From Nitrospira sp. (GTDB taxonomy: Bacteria; Nitrospirota; Nitrospiria; Nitrospirales; Nitrospiraceae), in NCBI GenBank assembly GCA_023248215.1, contig JAHFEW010000004.1:35739-99738 (forward strand): a DNA stretch of 64,000 bases, read 5' to 3'. Both the position numbers and the translations under genes were made by a program. Positions within the stretch are counted from its first letter, which is position 1, and each line of letters opens with the position of its first letter. The notes under the pieces are model-generated. The model was given only the letters and a program-made list of their open reading frames with translations, did not search any database and was not told the DNA's origin. This document shows positions 19,198-29,051 of the stretch, piece by piece.

Positions 19198-19977
19198 TCA
19201 ATCCACCACTCGTATCCGCTCAATAGACAGAGCCTTGCCGAGCGTGGCATCCAGGTCGAGCAAGACCGCGCAGAAGACGGTCGGCCCCGATGCCACCTCA
19301 AAACGGCGTGGCATCCCCGTGAGAAACTTTTCGATTGCCAACTCTTTTTTAATCCCGATGACCGAATGGAGCGGGCCGGTCATTCCAATATCGGTGATAT
19401 ACGCCGTTCCTTTTGGAAGGATCTGCTCATCGGCCGTCTGCACGTGGGTATGGGTCCCCGCCACGGCCGTCACCAAGCCATCCAGGTAATGCGCCATCGC
19501 CATCTTTTCAGACGTCGCCTCGGCATGCATATCGACCACGATCGCGGCGACCTGTGCCTTCAGACGCTCGACCTCTCTCTTCCCGACCTGGAATGGGCAA
19601 TCAATCGTCGGCATGAAGGCCCGTCCCATCAGATGAAGGATCCCTAGGGACTCGCCACCCGGTGTTGTGAACACATAACTGCCTCGCCCAGGCACTCCAG
19701 TCGGGTAATTGGCAGGACGCAGGAGACGCGGTTCACGTGGAAACACGTCTAGAATTTCTTTCTTATCCCACGCGTGATTCCCGGTGGTGATTACCGACAC
19801 GCCGAGATCGAAAAGGTCATCAACCAGGTCGGGAGTAATCCCGAACCCGCCCGCCACATTCTCTCCATTTCCAACCACGACATCGATTTCGTGCTTGGCA
19901 ATGAGTTTGGGCAGCAGGCGAGCCACGGCCCGTCGCCCTGGCTCGCCCATGATATCGCCGATCATGAGAACCTTCAT
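19198..19977 (-). CDS. TIGR00282/YmdB-type metallophosphoesterase
   Basis: MKVLMIGDIMGEPGRRAV, VVGNGENVAGGFGI, TTGNHAWDKKEI, VAGTHTHVQTADEQIL; adjacent to rny. Confidence 0.87.
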   Translation of the reverse strand: MKVLMIGDIMGEPGRRAVARLLPKLIAKHEIDVVVGNGENVAGGFGITPDLVDDLFDLGVSVITTGNHAWDKKEILDVFPREPRLLRPANYPTGVPGRGSYVFTTPGGESLGILHLMGRAFMPTIDCPFQVGKREVERLKAQVAAIVVDMHAEATSEKMAMAHYLDGLVTAVAGTHTHVQTADEQILPKGTAYITDIGMTGPLHSVIGIKKELAIEKFLTGMPRRFEVASGPTVFCAVLLDLDATLGKALSIERIRVVD

Positions 19978-19987
19978 GACCACTCAC

Positions 19988-21598
19988 TCATTTCGCAAAA
20001 TCGACAAACCGACTCTCCCGGATAACCGTGACCTTGATTTGGCCCGGATAGGTCAGCTCCTGCTCAATCTTCTTCGCCAAGTCCCGAGAGAGTTGGAAAC
20101 ATTCAGGGTCCGTCAAATCTTCCTGCTTCACAATCACACGAATTTCGCGTCCAGCTTGAATCGCATAGGCCTTCAGCACGCCCTTATGGACAGTCGCCAG
20201 CGACTCCAACTTTTCCAGCCGCTTCACATAGGACTCCAACGCCTCACGGCGGGCACCGGGGCGCGCAGCCGACAGCGCCTCCGCCGCCGCCACCAGCACC
20301 GTTTCCGGACAAATCGGCTCAACTTGCTCGTGATGCGCCGCAATGGCATTCACCACTTTGGGATGTTCGCCGTATTTCTTAGCAATCTCCGCACCCAACA
20401 TGGCATGCGGCCCCTCTTCTTCGTGGCTCACGGCCTTTCCGATGTCGTGCAACAAGGCGCCTCGCTTGGCGAGCTTGACATCGAGTTTCAGCTCAGATGC
20501 CATGATGCCGCAGATGTAGGCCGCTTCCCGAGCATGGTACAGATTGTTCTGTCCGTAGCTGGTTCGATACTTGAGCCGCCCTAGCACCTTGACCAACTCG
20601 GGATGGAAATCGGACAAACCGACTTCGAAGATGACCTTCTCGGCCTCTTCGATCATCAGCTTCTCGACATCCGTTTTGACCTTTTCGACGATCTCTTCAA
20701 TGCGGGTCGGATGGATTCGGCCGTCGTGCATGAGCCGCTCGAGTGACACCTTGGCGATCTCACGACGAAGCGGATCGAACCCTGAAATAATGACCGCTTC
20801 GGGCGTCTCATCGATAATGAGATCGATCCCCGTGGCCGCTTCGATCGCGCGAATGTTTCGTCCCTCTCGACCGATGATCCGGCCCTTCATCGCATCATTG
20901 GCAATCGGCACGACCGAAATCGTCGCTTCATTCACATAGTCGCGGGTCACCCGCTGAATGGAACAGGCAATGATCTCCCGCGCTTCTCGATCGGCATTTT
21001 CCTTCGCCTCTTCCAGCATGCGCTTCGCAAGACCGGCCGCTTCCAAACGCGCCTGGCTTTCCATCTCCTGAATCAGTTGCCGTTTGGCCTCCTCAGCGGT
21101 CAAACTCGCCACCCGCTCGAGTGCCTCGCGATGCTGTTTCACGGCCTGCGCACAGGCCGCTTCCTTCTGGGACAATCCCTCTTCCCGTTTGAGAAGTTCT
21201 TGCTCACGCTTCAGGGCTTCCTGATCGCGCTTTTCGAGAGCATTCACTTTCTTATCAAGACTTTCCTCTCGTTGCGACACTCGACGTTCCGTATTGGACA
21301 CCTCCGCGAGCTTTGCTTTCTGGTCTTTCTCCAGTTCAATTTTTGCCTGGAAGATCAGATCCTTGGCTTCTAACTTGGCCTCTTTGACGAGATTCTCTGC
21401 TTCGCGCTGGGCCGATTGGACGATCTGCGTCGACTGATCCTCAGCCCCCGCTCGGCGCGCTAATGCTGACCGGCGACGTAGCACTTCGTAGACGCCGGCG
21501 CCTAACACCGCTCCCAACAACCCGATCATGATGTACGCAACGACGCTGAGAGAAATGGGAACCACCTCCCTTACGGCAGCGGGACAGCACGCTGTCAC
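19988..21598 (-). CDS. rny: Ribonuclease Y (start may be further downstream)
   Basis: N-terminal TM, coiled coil, KH (GRIIGREGRNIRAIEAATGIDLIIDETPEAVIISGFDPLRREIA), HD motif LLHDIGKAVSHE. Confidence 0.93.
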   Translation of the reverse strand: MTACCPAAVREVVPISLSVVAYIMIGLLGAVLGAGVYEVLRRRSALARRAGAEDQSTQIVQSAQREAENLVKEAKLEAKDLIFQAKIELEKDQKAKLAEVSNTERRVSQREESLDKKVNALEKRDQEALKREQELLKREEGLSQKEAACAQAVKQHREALERVASLTAEEAKRQLIQEMESQARLEAAGLAKRMLEEAKENADREAREIIACSIQRVTRDYVNEATISVVPIANDAMKGRIIGREGRNIRAIEAATGIDLIIDETPEAVIISGFDPLRREIAKVSLERLMHDGRIHPTRIEEIVEKVKTDVEKLMIEEAEKVIFEVGLSDFHPELVKVLGRLKYRTSYGQNNLYHAREAAYICGIMASELKLDVKLAKRGALLHDIGKAVSHEEEGPHAMLGAEIAKKYGEHPKVVNAIAAHHEQVEPICPETVLVAAAEALSAARPGARREALESYVKRLEKLESLATVHKGVLKAYAIQAGREIRVIVKQEDLTDPECFQLSRDLAKKIEQELTYPGQIKVTVIRESRFVDFAK

Positions 21599-21699
21599 CC
21601 TGCGAATGATCGTAACCAGTGTTTTAGGGGAGCACGGAGCCTGGAAAGGATTGCGTAAACGAGAAGGGGAAAAACCCTGACCTCTTGAGCCAGTGGAAA

Positions 21700-21880
21700 C
21701 GAGCCGTGGAATCGCTGTCCCTAATTCAAGTAGAGGGGTGGTCGGCCTCGACCCGAATCAATTCTCCTGTCACCTCGCAAGCGGATAACGTGAGACCGCT
21801 TAGTGGTGACAGAAATCCGAACCGAGCAGAGGGCACCCAAAGACATTCCTGTGCTAGTCTGCTCTCTACCCAACCATACC
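21700..21880 (-). ncRNA. Candidate 6S RNA (ssrS) or other structured RNA
   Basis: Between zapA and rny; minus strand folds CTGTCACC-act-AAGCGG-tctcacgttat-CCGCTT-gcga-GGTGACAG, with outer complementarity GGGTG/CACCC and GGAAT/ATTCC; no credible coding sequence. Confidence 0.4.
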
Positions 21881-22121
21881 CAGTTTTGTCTCACCAATGG
21901 CACAGACCCATATACATGGGCTATTCGGCCAACCCATGCAACCACGACCACACTGAACAGCAGCACGAAATCCAGCGATTCCATATGTTTAGCGCTCAAA
22001 GACTGTCTTCAGATTTTCCGTCCTTATTCGAAGCTTCCTTTCCTCTCCTGCCCTTGTTGACCCTCAGGTCAATACAACACGGAAACGATAACAAAGGAGT
22101 GATATGAAAGCAAGGTGAAAC

Positions 22122-22418
22122 TCACCGGGACAACATGGAAGGCATTTGTTGGTCGATCGACTCCATCAGGGACGCCATGCGGCGATCCGCGTCGGCCTCG
22201 CCCTGGCGGCTCTTGCGCTCCGATTCCATCAATTCGTGGGCGATATTGATCGCTGCGAGAACCGCCAATTTGGCCGGGGTGGCGGACCGCAGCCCGGCCG
22301 CCACATGCTTCATTTGCCTATCGACGAGTTCGGCAAGTTTCTTCACGTAGGATTCGTCCGCCTCACCGGTGATGCTGTAGCGCTGGCCGTAGATCTCCAC
22401 GTCAATGGTCTTAGTCAA
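22122..22418 (-). CDS. zapA: Cell division protein ZapA (TTG start)
   Basis: TKTIDVEIYGQRYSITGEADESYVKKLAELVDRQMKHVA; AAGGAGG 6 nt before TTG at 22418; ORF track start is too far upstream. Confidence 0.85.
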   Translation of the reverse strand: MTKTIDVEIYGQRYSITGEADESYVKKLAELVDRQMKHVAAGLRSATPAKLAVLAAINIAHELMESERKSRQGEADADRRMASLMESIDQQMPSMLSR

Positions 22419-22665
22419 AAGCCACCTCCTTGGGTTCATCCAGGCATTCCAACAGATCGATTTCGCCGAGGACCTTTTCGATGCGTGAGCGGATATCCAC
22501 CCGCTCCTGCTCCCATCGTCGATTCTCATCGTCACGAACCGCGACCCGTTCCCGCGCCAGTCGCAACTCATCCTCCAAAGACACATTCTTTCGCTTGAGG
22601 TCCTGAACAAGTTTCACCAAATCGCGAATCCGAATTTCAAGGGCGTCGAGACGATCTAAAGTCAT
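22411..22665 (-). CDS. Small coiled-coil protein (ZapB-like)
   Basis: MTLDRLDALEIRIRDLVKLVQDLKRKNVSLEDELRLARERV; overlaps zapA start by 8 bp. Confidence 0.65.
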   Translation of the reverse strand: MTLDRLDALEIRIRDLVKLVQDLKRKNVSLEDELRLARERVAVRDDENRRWEQERVDIRSRIEKVLGEIDLLECLDEPKEVAFD

Positions 22666-22717
22666 GGCATTTCCTCATGTCAAAGTGGATGGTTCAACAC
22701 AATAGTGATGGAGGCGA

Positions 22718-22746
22718 AATATAGGAAGTTCGCTCCGGCTTGTCAA
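22718..22746 (-). promoter_or_regulatory. Strong sigma70-type promoter for zapB-like/zapA unit
   Basis: Minus strand TTGACA-17-TATATT (AGCCGGAGCGAACTTCC spacer). Confidence 0.75.
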
Positions 22747-22760
22747 GAAAACGGCTCCCA

Positions 22761-24998
22761 CTATGACGTGCCGTGATTGAGGCGCCGATATTCCCCATAA
22801 CTGCGCAGGACTCGCTTCACGTACAACCGGGTTTCCTGATAGGGAATGAGCTCAACGAACTCATCTTGATCCCGTCCATGGTGCACCGCGATCCAATTGT
22901 TGACGGCAATCGGGCCGGCATTATAGGCCGCAACTGCATACGCGAGATTCCCGCCATATTGGTCGAGCAACTGGCCGAGGTAACGCACCCCGAGCCGAAT
23001 ATTGGTTTCCCGATCAAACAATTCTTCCCGCCCGACGGTCGGGAACCCATAACGCTGAGCCACCGCATTCGCCGTGACCGGCATAAGCTGCATCAACCCC
23101 ACCGCCCCCACGACCGAGAGGGCCTTCTCATCATATTGGCTCTCCTCACGGATGATCGCGGCGGCCAGGTAAGGATCGACCGCAACAACACCCTGCGCGG
23201 CAATTGTCGGAAGAAGACCGGTCGGATAGGCCACGGTCCAAAGAGCTGGCGCCGTCGGCAGCCCGCTACGCTCCAGTTTCTCTCGAAAATGCACCTTGGC
23301 CACGCGTAACGCCGGATGGTACGCCCCCACTTCGCTGAGCAACGTCGAAAAGGCCAGCAGCACGTCCTGATCCCGGCTGTATTGTTCCGTTAGAACCCCC
23401 AGTTCACGGGCTGCATCCTGGGAGAACCCCAGGGTCTTGAGTTCAATCCCCCGTTGATAGACCGCATGTCGTTCGATTTCAGGCCGCCGATTTTCAGGCA
23501 AGCGCTCACCGGCCTCGCCCACCGGACTCTCAACTGCCGCAACAACCGGAATAGCCAGCGGCAAGGAGGCCCGTCGCGCGGCCAACTGGCAATAGTAGCT
23601 ATACGCGTATCGCTGACAGACTCGCGCGTACTGCTCGGCAGCAGCAGTATTTTTTTCGCGTTCATCGGCTCGCGCCGCCCAATACATCGCCTGGGGTTCG
23701 AATCCGTTGACATGCAACTCGACCACGGCACGAAACGTCTCCGCTGCCTCCCGATACCGCGCGGTCCGGTATTGCACCCATCCAGCACGCCACAGGCCTT
23801 CCGCACGCTGGCTCGCCGAATCTCCGAGTTTCGCGACCTGCCGGAACATGCCGATCGCCTCATCGAATTGCCCCTGATCCTCCAACCACACTCCGGCAAA
23901 AAGGTGCACCAGCGCCCGCTGGTCACCACCCAGGGAACCCTGGGCCACCGATCTCGCCAACTCGATGAGTTTGTCGCCCTGATTCTGCCGCAGATAGACC
24001 CGTGCCAGCCAGACCGTGGCTTCCGAGGACTCTTGCACACGGTCGGCAACCAGCCCGCGAAAGGTCTCCCGCGCCTGGTCATATTGCTTGAGCCGAACAT
24101 AGGCCACACCCAACTTGAGCCGGGCGTCAAACCGTCGAGGATGCACCGGGCTCAGGGTCAGGAAGCGGCGCAGCTCTTCGACTGCCTCACCTTGCATGGC
24201 CGACGCCAGAAAGGCTTGCGCACGGATAGAGTGGTCTTCAGCCGTCGGCGTCCATGCTTCCCCTCCCACAGCCGTATCCAGTCGCGCTTTCGCATCGCGC
24301 GCCTCGGGTGCATGCGGATACCGTAACCAGAGCTGCTTCAAGGCGGCGCGCGCTTCCGGAAATCGATTCTCTCGAGTGTGGCACTCGGCCTGATGCCACA
24401 GCGCCAGCGGAGCAGCCGTATCCTTGTCCCCGAGGGCCACAGCCCGCTCTAACCATTCCACGGCCCGAAAACAGACATTCGCGCTATACCAGGCCTCGCC
24501 CGTGCGGTAGGCTGCCTTGGCGATCAGGTTCGAATCCGGCACAAGCTTCGGGATCGTCTCCAGCAACTCAGCGGCCTGGATGGGTTCGTTCAGCTTCAGG
24601 AGCGATTCCCCGATCCAGAGCCGAAGGTAATCGTCCAGGACCGGCATGTCCGGTTGGGCAGCGCGGAGGAGTTTCACCGCTTCGGCAGGCTCCCGCTCGA
24701 TCAAGAGGACTCCGAGCACCACCCCGGCCCGTTTCGCCCAGATCGTCGAAGGATACAGGTCCATGACCGACCGCAATTGGTCGATTTTCAGCATCATCGT
24801 TTGGTCGCGTTGAGCTGGGGGACCTGAGCGCTCGTTGATCGCCACAGCCGAACGGAAACAGTCTTCAGCGGAGACACAGGGAGCAGGGAGAGCGGGCAGG
24901 GGGGGCGGTGGTTCGGCCGTGGCCGTCGACAGCGCACACGACAACAGAAACCACATTGTAAGAGCCGTCGAAATGGTCCGCCAAGGCAATGCCGTCAC
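22761..24998 (-). CDS. Soluble lytic murein transglycosylase with TPR repeats (Slt70-like)
   Basis: C-terminal AAIIREESQYDEKALSVVGAVGLMQLMPVTANAVA, GGNLAYAVAAYNAGP; TPR-rich N-terminus. Confidence 0.9.
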   Translation of the reverse strand: MTALPWRTISTALTMWFLLSCALSTATAEPPPPLPALPAPCVSAEDCFRSAVAINERSGPPAQRDQTMMLKIDQLRSVMDLYPSTIWAKRAGVVLGVLLIEREPAEAVKLLRAAQPDMPVLDDYLRLWIGESLLKLNEPIQAAELLETIPKLVPDSNLIAKAAYRTGEAWYSANVCFRAVEWLERAVALGDKDTAAPLALWHQAECHTRENRFPEARAALKQLWLRYPHAPEARDAKARLDTAVGGEAWTPTAEDHSIRAQAFLASAMQGEAVEELRRFLTLSPVHPRRFDARLKLGVAYVRLKQYDQARETFRGLVADRVQESSEATVWLARVYLRQNQGDKLIELARSVAQGSLGGDQRALVHLFAGVWLEDQGQFDEAIGMFRQVAKLGDSASQRAEGLWRAGWVQYRTARYREAAETFRAVVELHVNGFEPQAMYWAARADEREKNTAAAEQYARVCQRYAYSYYCQLAARRASLPLAIPVVAAVESPVGEAGERLPENRRPEIERHAVYQRGIELKTLGFSQDAARELGVLTEQYSRDQDVLLAFSTLLSEVGAYHPALRVAKVHFREKLERSGLPTAPALWTVAYPTGLLPTIAAQGVVAVDPYLAAAIIREESQYDEKALSVVGAVGLMQLMPVTANAVAQRYGFPTVGREELFDRETNIRLGVRYLGQLLDQYGGNLAYAVAAYNAGPIAVNNWIAVHHGRDQDEFVELIPYQETRLYVKRVLRSYGEYRRLNHGTS

Positions 24999-25110
24999 AA
25001 TCTCGTCCTGAGCAGAGGGTGAACCGAGCCTATTATATCGTAACGCGGTGCAAACGCGACCACGTTCGCCTTGCTTGTCACAAGTTTTTTCCCTGTGCTA
25101 GGCTCCAGCC

Positions 25111-26199
25111 ATGAACCAGGAGGCCGACATACATACCAATCTCCTAGCCTTGACCGAAAACGGGATGGCCGCGTTCGTCGCCCCACTCGGGTGGCCAGCC
25201 TATCGCGCGTCACAAATCTTGCGCTGGCTCTACCAGAAACGTGTCCGCACCTTCGCCGACATGACGAATCTCTCGCAGCGGGAGCGTTCGCACCTGACGG
25301 CCTGCTGCACGATCGAACGAACCTCGGACGTCCAAATTTTTTCGTCACAGGATGGAACGAAGAAATTTGTGCTGACGCTGGCTGATGGCCATCAGGTGGA
25401 ATGCGTCCTCATCCCGGACGAGGACCGGCTCACCCTCTGCCTGTCCACGCAGGTGGGCTGTACACTCGATTGCGGGTTTTGCCTGACCGGCACGCTCGGG
25501 CTTCAACGCAATCTCCGCGCCCATGAGATCATCGACCAGGTACTCCTCGCCCAAGACCACGTGGGTAAGGGCGAGCGATTGACGAACCTGGTGTTTATGG
25601 GCATGGGTGAACCACTGGCCAACCTCGACGCGGTTGCTGACGCCGTCGCACGCCTCACCAATCAAACCTGGGGACTGGGGTTTTCGCCTCGCCGTATCAC
25701 GATCTCCACGGCGGGACTCGCCTCACGGATCAAAGACGTGGCCCCCCTGAAAGTGAACCTGGCCATTTCGCTGAATGCGACCACCGACGAGCTCCGACGC
25801 CAAATCATGCCGGCCGCCAACCGGCTCCATTCCCTCCAAGCCCTGCTCGCCGCCTGTCGTGCGTATCCGCTGGCAGAACGCGATCGTCTGACCTTTGAAT
25901 ATGTTCTCCTCGCGGATGTCAACGATCATGCCGACGATGCCACCCGACTGATCAAATTACTCCGTGGCCTCCGCTGCAAGGTCAACCTCATTGCCTTCAA
26001 CCCCTTTCCGGGCAGTCCCTATAGACGCCCCTCGGACGGGGCGATCGAAACCTTTCAGGACACCCTTCGCAAGGGCCATGTGGACGTGTACCTCCGCCGC
26101 AGCCGCGGCCGCGATGTGTTGGGCGCCTGCGGGCAACTTGGTCGCATCGAGGGAGCTAAGGCCTCGGTTGCCTTGACACAGATTGAAACCCGTTGTTAG
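25111..26199 (+). CDS. rlmN: 23S rRNA (adenine-2503-C2)-methyltransferase
   Basis: LCLSTQVGCTLDCGFCLTGTLGLQRNL, VFMGMGEPLANLD, NLIAFNPFPGSPYRRP. Confidence 0.95.
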   Translation: MNQEADIHTNLLALTENGMAAFVAPLGWPAYRASQILRWLYQKRVRTFADMTNLSQRERSHLTACCTIERTSDVQIFSSQDGTKKFVLTLADGHQVECVLIPDEDRLTLCLSTQVGCTLDCGFCLTGTLGLQRNLRAHEIIDQVLLAQDHVGKGERLTNLVFMGMGEPLANLDAVADAVARLTNQTWGLGFSPRRITISTAGLASRIKDVAPLKVNLAISLNATTDELRRQIMPAANRLHSLQALLAACRAYPLAERDRLTFEYVLLADVNDHADDATRLIKLLRGLRCKVNLIAFNPFPGSPYRRPSDGAIETFQDTLRKGHVDVYLRRSRGRDVLGACGQLGRIEGAKASVALTQIETRC

Positions 26200-26213
26200 C
26201 ATGTTCTTCGTAC

Positions 26214-27608
26214 ATGCCTAGACAGAGCACAGCCCCCAGTTCGTTGCGCACCGGTTGGTCCGTTTTAGCCTTTTCACTCCTCATTATTCTCGTCATTTCC
26301 ATTTGCCAGACCCCTTCGGCCCATGCCATCGAGCCCAGAGAGTTCACCCTGTCGAATGACATGAAGGTGATCCTGGTGGAAGTCCCGAAGGCTCCTGTCG
26401 CCACCGTACAGGTCTGGTACAAGGTAGGTTCACGGAATGAGGTCATGGGGCGAGCCGGGTTGTCGCACATGCTGGAACATATGATGTTCAAAGGCACCGC
26501 AAAGTATCCCAAGGGCACCTTCTCCCGCCTCGTTCGCAAGAACGGCGGATTGGACAATGCCTTCACCAGTCAGGACTTTACCGCGTACTTTGAAAACCTG
26601 GCCGCCGATCGTGTCATGCTGGCCCTCGAACTCGAAGCCGACCGGATGCAGGGGCTGATCCTCGACGCCAACGAATTCAAGACCGAACGGGAAGTCGTCA
26701 AGGAGGAGCGGCGGCTCCGCAACGAAGATGATCCGCAAGGCGCGCTGGTCGAAGCGCTGTTCGCGCAGGCCTTCATGAGCCACCCGTACCACTGGCCGGT
26801 GATCGGATGGTTCTCCGACCTCGACGCGATGAATCTTGACGATCTCCAGCGCCACTACGATACCTACTATTCACCGAACAACGCCACCTTGCTCGTCGTC
26901 GGCGACATCAAGGCGGACACATTGCTCCCGACAATCGCCAAACTCTTCGAGCCGATTCCCAAAGGCCCGTCACCCAAACCGCTGGCCGTCACGGAAGCTC
27001 AACAGCGCGGCGAGCGCCGCTTCCTCTTGAAGCGTGAAGCGCAAGTGCCCTTCGTCATGATGGGGTACCGCGTTCCCAACTATTTCAGCGACGATTCCTA
27101 TGCCTTGAACGTGCTCGAGTCGATTTTTTCCCATGGCAAGAGCGCCCGGCTCTACCAGAGTCTTGTCTACGAACAAAAAACCGCCCTGGCAGTGGGCGCT
27201 GACTACGGACTGATGCAGGCCGACCCGGGACTGTTTTACTTCTATGCGGTGGTAAAACCGGGCGAGAAAGTCGAAGCCGTCGAAGAGGCGGTGATCAAGG
27301 AGATCCACCGGCTGCAAACCGAGCCCCCAAGCGAGCTAGAACTCCAGCGCGCCAAAAATCAGATCGAGGCGGCCCACATTTTCGAGCAGGATTCGAATTT
27401 CCGCCAGGCCATGCTGCTGGGGGAAGCCGAGACAATAGGCGCAGGATGGCGCAAAGTCAGCCAGTTTGTGGAGCGCACCCGCGCCGTCACGGCACAAGAC
27501 GTCCAGCGTGTCGCATCGCAATACCTGACTGCCGATATGCGCACCACGGGAACGCTGATTCCCCAACCTCCGCAAGCACAGGCGGCTTCACCGACCCAAT
27601 CCCACTAG
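26214..27608 (+). CDS. M16-family zinc peptidase (catalytic)
   Basis: LSHMLEHMMFKGTAKYPKGTFS (HXXEH) and distal EREVVKEE. Confidence 0.9.
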   Translation: MPRQSTAPSSLRTGWSVLAFSLLIILVISICQTPSAHAIEPREFTLSNDMKVILVEVPKAPVATVQVWYKVGSRNEVMGRAGLSHMLEHMMFKGTAKYPKGTFSRLVRKNGGLDNAFTSQDFTAYFENLAADRVMLALELEADRMQGLILDANEFKTEREVVKEERRLRNEDDPQGALVEALFAQAFMSHPYHWPVIGWFSDLDAMNLDDLQRHYDTYYSPNNATLLVVGDIKADTLLPTIAKLFEPIPKGPSPKPLAVTEAQQRGERRFLLKREAQVPFVMMGYRVPNYFSDDSYALNVLESIFSHGKSARLYQSLVYEQKTALAVGADYGLMQADPGLFYFYAVVKPGEKVEAVEEAVIKEIHRLQTEPPSELELQRAKNQIEAAHIFEQDSNFRQAMLLGEAETIGAGWRKVSQFVERTRAVTAQDVQRVASQYLTADMRTTGTLIPQPPQAQAASPTQSH

Positions 27609-27621
27609 TGAGCGGATCCTG

Positions 27622-29004
27622 ATGACTCGACCACAGACCACGTCTCTGCCACACCGCCCAAAAGGATACCAGCCCACAGGCCTGCTCCTGCTGGGGATAC
27701 TCTGCACCACGGTCTGCGCTCCCTTTGCATCTGCGCGGGCCGCCGAGATCGTTCCCACCCGATCTGTCACCGCGAATGGCATCACTGTCTTGTTTCTCGA
27801 ACAACATTTCATCCCTACAGTGGAAATTCACGCGCTCGTAAAGGTGGGGTCGGCACAGGACCCACCGGACAAAGCCGGCCTGGCGAATCTCACCGCCAGC
27901 CTGTTGGACGAAGGCACCGTCACCCGGACCTCTCGACAAATCGCCGAACAGATCGATTTCGTGGGGGGCTCGCTCGAAGCCCACGCAGCAGAGGATTTCA
28001 CTACCGCCTCAGCCCGCGTGCTTAAGAAGGATGCGGACCTGGGCTTTGCGCTCCTGGCCGACATGCTTCAGCACCCGGCGTTCCACAAGCAGGAGTTCGA
28101 GCGGGTCCGCACGCAGATCCTCGGCGAAATCATCAGCGATGACGACGATCCCGGCAACGTGGCTATGAAGGCCTTCCATCAATTGATTTTTCACGGCCAT
28201 CCCTACAGCTGGCCGGCCCATGGCACAGAAGAGACGCTGAACAAGATCACGGTGGCCGATATCCAGCAATTTCATGCCAGGGAGTATTTGCCCAATCAGA
28301 CGATCCTCGTCATTGTCGGGGACCTGACTCAGGAACAGGCGACGACACTCGCCCAGAATCACTTTGGAGCATGGAGGAAAGGGCCTCCCTCTCCCTACGT
28401 GCTCAAGAAGCCAGCGCCGATTGAACGCAAGATGGTTCAGCTCATCGAGAAGGATTTGACGCAGTCGACGATCGTCTTGGGGCACACGGGCATAAGTCGG
28501 ACAAATCCTGACTACTACGCCGTCACGGTGATGAACTATATTTTAGGCGCCGGTGGTTTCTCATCCCGCCTCATGGACTCGATTCGGGACAAGCAAGGAC
28601 TCGCCTACGGCATCATGAGCCACTTCGATACCCGATTGATGCCGGGCGCGTTTTTCATCAACCTGCAGACGAGAACCGACGTCACCAATCAGGCCATTGC
28701 CGGAGTGCTGACTGAGGTGAAGGGGATTCGCGACACGCCGGTCACGGACCAGGAACTCAGCGAAGCCAAGTCGTTTATCATCGGGAGTTTTCCGCTGCGT
28801 GTCGATTCCAGCGCGAAGCTGGCGAACGTCCTGGCTCAAGTGGAGTTTTACAATCTGGGTTTGGACTACTTCACGCACTACCCCAAAGCCATCGAGAAAG
28901 TTACCAAAGACGATGTCCTGCGCGTAGCCAAACAGTATCTTGATCCCCAGCATTACGCCTTAGTGGTCGTCGGATCAATCGCGAAAGCCAAAGTCAAACA
29001 GTAG
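27622..29004 (+). CDS. M16-family peptidase-like subunit lacking HXXEH
   Basis: M16 fold segments (VKVGSAQDPPDKAGLANLTASLLDEGT; GAGGFSSRLMDSIRDKQGLAYGI) but no HXXEH. Confidence 0.87.
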   Translation: MTRPQTTSLPHRPKGYQPTGLLLLGILCTTVCAPFASARAAEIVPTRSVTANGITVLFLEQHFIPTVEIHALVKVGSAQDPPDKAGLANLTASLLDEGTVTRTSRQIAEQIDFVGGSLEAHAAEDFTTASARVLKKDADLGFALLADMLQHPAFHKQEFERVRTQILGEIISDDDDPGNVAMKAFHQLIFHGHPYSWPAHGTEETLNKITVADIQQFHAREYLPNQTILVIVGDLTQEQATTLAQNHFGAWRKGPPSPYVLKKPAPIERKMVQLIEKDLTQSTIVLGHTGISRTNPDYYAVTVMNYILGAGGFSSRLMDSIRDKQGLAYGIMSHFDTRLMPGAFFINLQTRTDVTNQAIAGVLTEVKGIRDTPVTDQELSEAKSFIIGSFPLRVDSSAKLANVLAQVEFYNLGLDYFTHYPKAIEKVTKDDVLRVAKQYLDPQHYALVVVGSIAKAKVKQ

Positions 29005-29051
29005 TCAGTAGCCGGCAGGCCGACAGCCGGTCCACGCTAGGCTGAATCCCC

